Shown here: positions 8,230 through 16,300 of the stretch, piece after piece
Numbering within the stretch: position 1 is the stretch's first letter
Layout of the letters: every line of letters starts with the position of its first letter
Source: JBDRNO01 sp043811005
Lineage (GTDB): Bacteria > Bacteroidota > Bacteroidia > NORP154
Length of the DNA stretch: 60,519 bases
Assembly: GCA_043811005.1 (NCBI GenBank)
Contig: JBDRNO010000309.1
Coordinates: forward strand, 1-60,519
Direction of reading: 5' to 3'
Notes under the pieces: model-generated
Seen by the model: the letters and a program-made list of their open reading frames with translations, nothing else
Databases searched by the model: none
What the model was told of the DNA's origin: nothing
Made by a program: the position numbers and the translations under genes

Positions 8230-8333
8230 GTTCTTTTCGATGTGAAGTATTTTAGAAGAGTGGGTAGGGAACTACTGATGATGGCAGGTAGTTCGTTTGG
8301 AATTGCCCACAATAAATGGTGGCCTTTTCCTGA

Positions 8334-8503
8334 TTATGCATATTCGATAGTCAATTTCAAATCAGGTATTTCATCATAGGTTCTTCCTTCCAATTGTCTG
8401 CCTGCCTTTTTCTTGTTAATCCCGCCCCATTGTTTGAAAAAGAATTTTGCTCCCGCTTCTTTACATTGATTTAATTGCTGATAACTCTTTTTTTCTGCCA
8501 ATT
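8334..8503 (-). pseudogene. C-terminal relic of a DUF5131 (phage Gp37/Gp68-like) protein
   Basis: On the minus strand a 56-codon open piece ends with a TAA at 8334-8336 and contains QCKEAGAKFFFKQWGG followed by KKKAGRQLEGRTYDEIP. I recognise this as the C-terminal signature of the DUF5131 / Gp37Gp68 family, cysteine-motif proteins often carried on mobile DNA. The frame is closed by a stop just upstream and no N-terminal part with the cysteine cluster is visible, so only about a fifth of the gene remains. Confidence 0.6.
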
Positions 8504-8757
8504 AGTTGTAGCATAATTCATTTCAATTTGGCTACAAGTATATGATAATTTATGTTATAGCCAATATAAAATTTCATTATGGCTGTAAGTGGGGTGAAAA
8601 ACAATATTACAGCCAAATACTTTTTCTGTTTTTTAATTCATGAGGAGGATTCCCGGATAGAATGATTTATATGGCACGCAGCGTGTAATTTTCTAAAAAT
8701 ACAATCCTGAAATACACAACCGCAAATCATACCGCATGCACAAAAAAATTCAACGAA

Positions 8758-8946
8758 TTGGAATGTAATTGGAACGGATGCCTGCCCCATTCATTACGGG
8801 GGCAATCCCGGTTTAATGACCGTGTGATACGTGATACGGATGCATTGAACCGGATCAGGTATTACATACGCAACAACCATGCAAATCCCGAATGCGTTAT
8901 TCCGATTTTGCCGGAATTACACATTCGTGGATCCACGATCCTCTAA
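8758..8946 (+). pseudogene. C-terminal relic of a REP-associated (IS200-like, Y1) transposase
   Basis: The piece QSRFNDRVIRDTDALNRIRY followed by YIRNNHANPE matches the last helices of REP-associated tyrosine transposases, where a W-Q-x-x-F/Y-x-D-x-x-I-R pattern precedes an Asn-Pro tail. The catalytic HUH and Tyr segments are absent; upstream sequence (8700-8757) is frame-broken. These transposases act on palindromic REP elements, so this relic is notable in a segment so rich in small palindromes. The last 15 residues are probably not part of the original protein. Confidence 0.6.
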
Positions 8947-9103
8947 TCCCGCCTGTTAAGCGGAATAAGAGCATCGGGATTTGGACAATAACGAAAAAAT
9001 CCCAAAAACATAAAACCATAAATAAAAGAGAATGATATTGGATTTCAATATACGGTTAATGGCACGTGAAAAAAACATTTAGATTAAGGCAAATAGGCGA
9101 ATT

Positions 9104-9436
9104 CTATGGTAAAAAAAACCTGCTATAATATCCCCACCCCAGACCCCTCCCCGAACGAGAGGGAGACCCAATGCGCCTACACCTAACAGCCACTCCCCCC
9201 TGTTGAATATCCCGGGTTCCCGGAATTCCACAGGGGAAACCGGCCCCTCTCCGCCAGCTGGCGGATGAGTGGAAACCGGCGCGCGGCACATCACTGCAGT
9301 CTGTGAAATTAAAATCCGGTGCACCGGTGCAGCCAGCAGGGACAAAAGATGTAATCTCATAATCACCGGTTATGAATTTTGTTCTATTACCGGCATTCGA
9401 TTTTGCTTCGTTAAGTATTTTTGAGAGAGTATTCAT
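9104..9436 (-). other. Open frame of doubtful status, made partly of repeats
   Basis: A 110-codon frame starts MNTLSKILNEAKSNAG and reads plausibly for about 45 codons (to PDFNFTD), then runs through CG-rich repeat sequence including the palindrome at 9250-9265 and a CCCTCTCC-type repeat. I do not recognise the first part. It may be a real short protein whose 3' end was replaced by repeats, or chance. Confidence 0.2.
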
Positions 9437-9550
9437 GGATTTTTAATAATCAGGTTTATTTAATGGTGGTTGTGGTATGGAAGAGGAAGATACCTCACCC
9501 CGGCCCTCTCCTGGCTCACCCTGCAGTAGCCTGAAGGAGAGGGAGACCAT
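9125..9550. repeat. Nest of interspersed repeats
   Basis: Two copies of a CCCC...CCCTCTCC...GAGAGGGAGACC element (about 9133-9170 and 9494-9547) flank the perfect 16-base palindrome at 9250-9265. A third related copy lies inside the FadJ-like gene near 54098-54175 in the other orientation. Base composition is much richer in G and C than the flanks. Confidence 0.65.
9250..9265. repeat. Perfect palindrome TCCGCCAG-CTGGCGGA, copy 1
   Basis: A 16-base perfect palindrome. Identical copies occur at 49555-49570 and 51190-51205, and shortened or diverged relatives at 18118-18134 and 19162-19175. It is non-coding here. Confidence 0.85.
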
Positions 9551-9620
9551 ACGCTCAACACATCATCCGGATCAACCGCTGGGAAGGTTAATTTGGTGGG
9601 GGTTGTGGTTTGGAGTGGTG

Positions 9621-11690
9621 CTATTTACTCAAAATCTCAAACTCGGTCCTTCTGTTCAGCTGTTTTCCTTCTTCCGTATCATTGGTTGCTATAGGCACTG
9701 ATTCTCCGTAACCTTTATACTCCATCCGCTCTGTGGTTATACTTTTTTGGATCAAATAATCCACAACAGCTTTAGCGCGGTTTTCGGAGAGTTTTTGATT
9801 ATAGGCATCTGAACCGGTATTGTCGGTATGGCCGGATATTTCGATCTTTATAGAGGGATTATCTTTCATCACATTGACAAGCCGGTTTAACTCGGAAGTA
9901 GATTCGGGGCGTAAGGTTGCCATGTCATGGTCGAAAAAGATATTATTTAAAACTATTTTAGTGCCAACAATTAATTTATGAAGCGCTATGTTTCTTTCAA
10001 TTTCCTGGTACCCATAGGTTATAGGGATTTGGACATTTTCCGAGTGAAATAAATAACCTTCTGCTTTAACCACAATCCCATAATTTTTCCCGGCGGGCAG
10101 TGAAACCAGGTATTTCCCGGTTGTACTGTTTGATTCGAAATCAGCAATAACCTGGTTTAATTCATTATCAACTATTTCAATGTTAGTCCCGACCGGGTCA
10201 TTGGAAACTGCGTCACTGATTATCCCTTTCAGAAGGGTAAGCTTCGGCTGATATGGTTCGGTAGGCGGATTGATAAATGAGATACAGTATAAGTCCCTTT
10301 TGCCATATCCATCTTTCTGTACTGAAGCATAATATGCATGTTTGCCGCTTGCGGACACAACAAAAAACACATCATCATCAGGTGTATTTATCGGATAGCC
10401 GATATTTATTGGTTTTGACCAGTTCCTCCCTTTTGCCGTTGACTTAAAAATATCATATCCCCCCATTGAATTATGTCCCTGGGAACAAAAATAAAGTGTA
10501 TTTCCATCGGGGTGAATGTAAACAGTCTCCTCATTATACTTTGTATTAATGGTCTTCCCCAGGTTTTTCGGCTTTTTCCATACTTTTCTCTTTTTATCCC
10601 ATTGGCTCATGTATATGTCCCTGCCGTTTTTTTGCTCACGGATATATTTCTCATCCCAATTGCCTATGCTCCCCGGCCTGTTGCTAACGAAATATAATGT
10701 TGTGCCATCAAAAGCCAGACAAGCTGAGGATTCATGATATTCCGAATTAATTGGCTCATCCAGTTTTTTCGGTTCAGACCACTTATCTCCTTTCAATGTA
10801 CTTTCAAAAATATCACCATTACCTTTCTCGTCATCCCTGTAAATAAACAACTTCTGTCCATCAAAGGACAGACCTACAATTGCATCATGTCTTTCCGTAT
10901 TAACCGGTTCGCCTGCATTTTCGGGTTTTGTCCATCTGCCATCCTTGTTATATGAGATATATATATCTTCGAAATATTCGTTCAGGTATGAATCAAAAAC
11001 CCCTCCTGTTGTTTCTTCCCTTCGTGAGGTAAACATAAGAACCGATTCATCCGCAGAGATTGTGGGGCCGTATTCTTTATACTCTGTGTTTATGATCTCA
11101 CCAAGATTATCAATCCTGACATTCAACGGGGTTTTTTCCAGTTCCTTTCCAGATTGGCATTCCTCTATTTTCTTCATTACATTCTCCTTCATCTCTGCTG
11201 CATTTTCAGGAAGGGTTTCACTAAACTTCATGTACTCACTAATGGCTTCATCCCATTTAGAGTTAAGATGAAAGGCATAACCGAGTGAATAATGGATCTC
11301 CAAATCAACCTCAGGGTCAATTTTTTCGGCTTTTTCAAAGTATAGCAGGGATTGGGTTTTATAAGGAGAGTTAAAATAACATTTCCCGATCTTATAATTC
11401 AGCTTAGCATGCTGTGGATTAAATTCATAAGCTTCCAGCAAATGTTCAAGGGCTTCCGCATACTTTTGCTGCGAATAGAGAAAATCTCCCGTACGATACT
11501 CCTTTAAGGCAATTTTAAACGCCTCTTTCCTGTCGGGAAAGTTGCTCTTTTTAAATTCAGTGTTCTGTGAGAAACACAGATTACACAGATTTAATAAGAT
11601 TACACAGATTATTGAAATTATCAGCCAGAGACTGATCCCGGTTTTTATCGGAGTACAGATTATTGTTTTTTTTATTTTCATATTTGACAT
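9621..11690 (-). CDS. TPR / PD40-repeat / OmpA-domain protein of the T9SS type
   Basis: A 689-residue cell-envelope protein. Order: signal peptide (cleavage near CFSQ|NTE), tetratricopeptide repeats (about 45-185), a WD40-like PD40 beta-propeller (about 200-480, repeated ADESVLMFTSRR-, DGQKLFIYRDD-, DGTTLYFVSNRPG-, DGNTLYFCSQG-like units), a carboxypeptidase-regulatory-like segment (about 485-570) and a C-terminal OmpA peptidoglycan-binding domain (ISGHTDNTGSDAYNQKLSE). This matches PorE-like proteins of the type IX secretion system. The start may be the second Met (11681), giving the usual MKIKK. It lies downstream of PorP/SprF and giant adhesin genes on the same strand. The signal-peptide core is written in an interspersed repeat. 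Confidence 0.88.
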   Translation of the reverse strand: MSNMKIKKTIICTPIKTGISLWLIISIICVILLNLCNLCFSQNTEFKKSNFPDRKEAFKIALKEYRTGDFLYSQQKYAEALEHLLEAYEFNPQHAKLNYKIGKCYFNSPYKTQSLLYFEKAEKIDPEVDLEIHYSLGYAFHLNSKWDEAISEYMKFSETLPENAAEMKENVMKKIEECQSGKELEKTPLNVRIDNLGEIINTEYKEYGPTISADESVLMFTSRREETTGGVFDSYLNEYFEDIYISYNKDGRWTKPENAGEPVNTERHDAIVGLSFDGQKLFIYRDDEKGNGDIFESTLKGDKWSEPKKLDEPINSEYHESSACLAFDGTTLYFVSNRPGSIGNWDEKYIREQKNGRDIYMSQWDKKRKVWKKPKNLGKTINTKYNEETVYIHPDGNTLYFCSQGHNSMGGYDIFKSTAKGRNWSKPINIGYPINTPDDDVFFVVSASGKHAYYASVQKDGYGKRDLYCISFINPPTEPYQPKLTLLKGIISDAVSNDPVGTNIEIVDNELNQVIADFESNSTTGKYLVSLPAGKNYGIVVKAEGYLFHSENVQIPITYGYQEIERNIALHKLIVGTKIVLNNIFFDHDMATLRPESTSELNRLVNVMKDNPSIKIEISGHTDNTGSDAYNQKLSENRAKAVVDYLIQKSITTERMEYKGYGESVPIATNDTEEGKQLNRRTEFEILSK
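11574..11650. repeat. ACACAGATTACACAGATT-type repeat inside a signal-peptide code
   Basis: Plus-strand sequence here contains ACACAGATTACACAGATT and ATTACACAGATTATT, the same repeat found between genes at about 24800, 25083, 40534 and 40786. On the minus strand it encodes the hydrophobic ICVILLNLCNLCFSQ core of the OmpA-type protein. Confidence 0.75.
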
Positions 11691-11795
11691 GTTTATAAAG
11701 TATCAAATTCAAAGATCAAAATTCAAAGATCAAAATAAACTTCAAATTCCAAATTCAAAATTCTGGAAAGCGTATTGAATTGATTTAACAGGGTT

Positions 11796-11968
11796 TTAAC
11801 TTCTCCTGCCACCAGTGGATTTGTTGATCATGCTACTCAGAATATTGATAATTTCTTCTGCTTCTTTTATGTCGTCTTTTATTTTTTCCGGTGGAAGGTA
11901 CGTTCCGCTAATAACACGCAGGAAAAATCTGGTTTCTTTGGCCTTCCACCTAGTGATCTTTGGAGTTT
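11796..11968 (-). pseudogene. C-terminal relic of a four-helix-bundle (S23-like) protein
   Basis: A minus-strand piece reads TRWKAKETRFFLRVISGTYL, then PPEKIKDDIKEAEEIINILS and SMINKSTGGRRS before its stop at 11796-11798. The spacing of Glu, Ile and Leu, and the final IINILSSMIN helix, resemble the last helix of four-helix-bundle proteins related to those found in 23S rRNA intervening sequences. No start or first half is visible. A complete member lies at 54904-55284. Confidence 0.45.
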
Positions 11969-12069
11969 TGAACTTGTGATTTATTTTGAGCTTTGGGCTT
12001 TGAAGTTTGAACTTACAAAAATACGCATCCTACGGATGAATCAAAACATTGAAGTCCCGATACATTAAA

Positions 12070-12969
12070 TTAAAGCATAGGTGTACCCCTGGTCCCTTTA
12101 CCATAGCGGAATGGGTTGGGGCTGATGTAACGCAGGGAGATCTCAGTTCCTCCCCTTCCGGTAGTTACCGATTTCAAGCCGGAAATATTAACATCATAAC
12201 TGACACCTATGGCAAAATTGGCTATCTCAAACATAATTGATGGTATAACGGCATCACCTACCCGGTAATAACCACCAATTAATAAGGCAGTCTCTTTCAA
12301 CAAGCCCGTATATCTCGATTCTTCCCGTAAAGTATATCTTACCAAACACCCCAGGTCAATCTCTGTTGAGGGCCCTTGCATTAAGAATAAAACTGACGGC
12401 AATAAATTAATGTTGGAATTTTTTATTCCAATATAGGTACCTCCGTGCAAAACAATCTTGGAATAAAGCCGTTCAAGATCATCGGTATTTCCGGTAAAAA
12501 ATTCCTGTTTGGGTTTATTCAGATGAAATAATGCCACTCCAAAATTAGCTACAAACTGGTCATTAGCAGTTATATTGGTCTCTTCCTTTGCAAACTTCCA
12601 TGAAACACCTGCTGAGAAATCTCCAAATGCATAATTGTTGGACATACCCGAAGAAAGTACTGGATCTGTATTATATTCCATTAATTTTTCGTTTTCATAA
12701 TACTTGCCCCATTTCAGATCAGAATAATTGATACTTCTTTGAGCTAAACCGCCCTGTAAGCCGGCAGAAACAGTTTGACGTTTACTCAACAACACAACGC
12801 CTGAAAGAGATAAATTAAATTGTGTAACACCTAATTCGGAGTTACCTGCTTTGTCATTGTAAGCAGAAAAGCCGGCACCGAGATAACTGTTTTCCCATTT
12901 TTTCTTGAATAATGACATATCATACGATAGGGCGTAAGTTCTATATGGATTTTCAACTACACTCCCCAT
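12070..12969 (-). CDS. PorP/SprF-family T9SS membrane protein, main part (frameshifted)
   Basis: This frame encodes almost the whole outer-membrane beta-barrel of a PorP/SprF protein: NPYRTYALSYDMSLFKKKWE, then alternating amphipathic strands such as LGAGFSAYNDKAGNSELG and VSAGLQGGLAQRSINYSDLK, ending with VSYDVNISGL and GGTEISLRYISP. The family works with T9SS cargo proteins of the SprB type, and the gene lies directly downstream of such a cargo. The signal peptide and first 40 residues lie in another frame (12957-13154). One missing base in a G4 run at 12964-12967 explains the break. Restoring it gives QWGSVVENPYRT. It is either a broken gene or a sequencing error. Confidence 0.85.
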   Translation of the reverse strand: MGSVVENPYRTYALSYDMSLFKKKWENSYLGAGFSAYNDKAGNSELGVTQFNLSLSGVVLLSKRQTVSAGLQGGLAQRSINYSDLKWGKYYENEKLMEYNTDPVLSSGMSNNYAFGDFSAGVSWKFAKEETNITANDQFVANFGVALFHLNKPKQEFFTGNTDDLERLYSKIVLHGGTYIGIKNSNINLLPSVLFLMQGPSTEIDLGCLVRYTLREESRYTGLLKETALLIGGYYRVGDAVIPSIMFEIANFAIGVSYDVNISGLKSVTTGRGGTEISLRYISPNPFRYGKGTRGTPML

Positions 12970-13154
12970 TGATCTTTATAATTCATCAATACGCGTACTT
13001 GCCCGTTAAATGAACCGGTTAAAGCCGGGTTGATTATTAACGGTGTTTGATAGAATTGGGAGAAGTGTATGTCCTGTGAATAACACCGATTACACCGATT
13101 TAATACTATTACACAGATTAATGAGATTACACAGATTGCGATGATTTTTTTCAT
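12957..13154 (-). CDS. PorP/SprF-family protein, N-terminal part (frameshifted)
   Basis: 65 codons encode a signal peptide and the hallmark start of PorP/SprF proteins, QDIHFSQFYQTPLIINPALT, followed by GSFNGQVRVLMNYKDQWG. The frame then stops, 13 bases inside the frame that carries the barrel. Together the two frames make a full-length family member of about 350 residues. The signal-peptide core (ICVISLICVIVLNRCNRCYS) is encoded by the same interspersed ATCTGTGTAATC-type repeat as in the OmpA protein gene next to it. Confidence 0.8.
   Translation of the reverse strand: MKKIIAICVISLICVIVLNRCNRCYSQDIHFSQFYQTPLIINPALTGSFNGQVRVLMNYKDQWGV
13078..13142. repeat. ACACCGATTACACCGATT-type repeat inside a signal-peptide code
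   Basis: Plus-strand units ACACCGATTACACCGATTT, ATTACACAGATTA and GATTACACAGATTG follow one another. On the minus strand they encode the hydrophobic region of the PorP/SprF signal peptide. The intergenic relative at 40786-40820 has AATCGGTGTAATC and AATCGGTGTTATACG. Confidence 0.75.
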
Positions 13155-13371
13155 TGTTAAATTATTTATTATATTTTAAGTAAAAATAGAGCTGTTCGAT
13201 ATCCTTTATTGAAAAATAATTTCTATTTCAGGATAAAGCAAGTCTTTCCTCTTTAACTTGTCAGTATTCATATTTTCGTAATTTCGTATAAAATTACTCA
13301 CTTTAATGTTTAATTTTAGCGGTGTTCGTGAATTCCGCTTCGCTCCATTTCGTATTTCGTAGCCCTCTGCC

Positions 13372-16300
13372 CTACCTAACCAACGTAATATTCCCCTGTT
13401 TGATTATCTCACCATCATTTGCTTCAAGATAATATACAAAAACAGCAGGATCCAATGGTTTATCCCTGAAAGTGCCATCCCATCCAGCGATAATCTCACC
13501 ATTAGGACCGATTACTATTTCCTCTGCTTCATAAACTTTTTCGCCCCATCTGTCATATATAATAAATAATATATTTTTTATCCCTTTTCCATAAACATAT
13601 AAAACATCATTTTCCATATCACCATTGGGAGAAAAGATATCCGGCACCCATAGATCCAATTCATGTGTAACCGTGACAATTACTTCATCTATATTGGAGC
13701 AACCATTTGCATCAGTTACAGTAAGTTCGTAAGTAGTGGTTTCTGTGGGAGATGCTACCGGGTCGGAAATATCGTCATCGCTCAAACCTGAGGAAGGGCT
13801 CCAGGAATATTCAGGTCCGCCTGAGCCGTTCAGTTGAACACTGGTTCCTGCATCAATAGTAACGTCATCACCGGCATCTACGTCCGGCAAAGCAACAACG
13901 GTTAATGCATGTATAGACGAAGTATCCGTGCCGCAAGCATTTGTTACTACTACCTGGTAATCTCCGGCTGAAGAAACAAAAATGGTCTGTGCTGTTCCTT
14001 GTATAATAATGGAGTCATTTAATAGCCACACATAAGAGGCGGCAGTATCAGATTGTAATTCCACACTATCCACTAAACATACTGATGAAGGCCCGGTAAT
14101 GTTTGCCTGGGGTGGGGGTAAGATAACCACTGTTACTGAATCACCACCCTGGCATGAACCACTATACACTATTACTGAGTAAGTAGTATTAACAATAGGA
14201 TTAACTGTAATAGATTGTGTAGTTTGAGTTGTTGACCATAAATAGCTGTCAAAACCGCTACCTGCATCAAGTATAGCATTGTTACCGCTGCATATAACAG
14301 TATTACCGGTTATATTAACTGCTACCGGGCTGGGTTCTGAAACAGTAACGGAAAATGAAGTATCACATGCATTATTATCAGTGACTATAACATTATAAAT
14401 ACCGGCAGTCAAACCTGTAGCTGTGGAATTCGTTTGTGATTGCAGGTCATTCCATAAATAGCTATATGGAGGTGTCCCGTCTGATGGTGTAACAGTTGCC
14501 GTTCCATCATTACCGCCATTGCATAAGACATCCGTAGTAACAAAGCCGGCATTGATAGGAATGGGCTCATCAATAATTACCTGTACCGTAGCAATGCAGC
14601 CATTGGCATCCGTTACAGTAACAGTATGTGAACCTGGTGTCAGGGCAACTGCTACAGAGCTTGTTTCACCATTATCCCATAAATAAGTATATGGAGGTGT
14701 TCCTCCCAAAGGAGTAACAGTTGCTGACCCATCATTTCCACCGAAACAGGTTGTACCTGATGAGTCTGTTATAGATAAGGTAGCTGCACTACCATCATTA
14801 ATATTAGCAGTAGCAGAATCCTGACAGCCATTGTCATCAGTGACAATAACAGTATATGATCCAGAAAATAAACCGGTGGCTGTGGCTGTAACCTGGGAAG
14901 CGGGATCGCTCCACTGATAAGAATAAGGGGCTGCTCCTCCTGACACTGAAACAGAAGCTTCACCATCGGGATTTCCACAAGTAGCATCTACCGAACCCGG
15001 GGTAAGAACCATTGCAGACGGCTCACCAATGGTTGCACTGCCGGTAGCAATACAACCACCTGCATCCGTTACCGTTACACCGTACGTTCCTGCCGGCAGG
15101 CTTGTAGCGGTAGAATTAGTTTGAGATTGCGGATCATCCCAAAGATAAGTGTATGGTGCAGTACCACTTGACGGAGTAGCAGTGGCTGTACCATCAGCAC
15201 CTCCTGCACAACCCGCATCGGTAAAAGCTGTTGTTACTGTAAGGCTTCCTGAACTATTAACCGTAACAGAACCGGTTTCTGTACAACCGGCATTGTCAGT
15301 GACCGTTACAATATAAATCCCGGCAGTTAAGCCCGTAGCAGTTTGATTTGTTTGGGATGGGGAAGTATTCCAAGAATACGTATAAGGCGCTGTTCCGTTT
15401 GAAGGAGTTGCAGTAGCTGTTCCATCTGCCTGCCCGCAAATTTCATCAGTAGAACTTGCTGTGACGGTCAGCGAACAAGGTGAACAACTAGGTAAGGAAC
15501 TTACATCATTTATCACCAGGAAATTCCCATATGTGTCAGTTACACGAATAGTATCTGTTCCCGGAGGGGCTACAGTTGTTCCTGTTGCAAAATATGCCCA
15601 GGATGCAGGAACAGTACAATCAGAAACAGGAATCATGCCGTCTACACATTGAAAGATAAACCAGGTGTAACCACAATCCACGCATTCCGTTTGATTGGTT
15701 ATGGGAGTTGTTGAAGGCGGAATACTATTTTCCCAGGTATATGGAGATGTACCTCCGGAAACAGTAACATCCCCATTTGTTTCCAGGCAGGCAGTTAAGG
15801 TTGCGCAGATATTTACTGTAATGAAAATCGAACCACTGCCGCACCCCATTGTATAATCTATAGTGTGAATGCCGCCACCTGCAACAGAGGGATCAAAAGT
15901 TCCAGCTATGGAATCCGTAATTCCGGGGCCGCTAAATATTCCGCCCGGGCTTGATACATCAATATCAAAAGCAGGATCTGTTGAACAAAATGTATCAACA
16001 GGACACATGTTGGCATCACAACAAACTAACGCAAATTGAGCACAAGCACTCATATTTACTGCTTCAATTCTACCATTTCTATTTGCAACCTGATTGTCTT
16101 GCTGTGCTCCAACTGCCAGAACTTCGCCATTTGAATTTACACTTATATCATAAACCAAAAATGTTAAGATTGCTTCAGAAATGAAATTAAGATTCTCATC
16201 AAATTTGACAACTCTATCACCAGAACCTGCATAAACATTACCGCAATCATCTACATCCAAGCCACTATTTTCGACCACAGTTCCTCCAAAAAATGGATCT

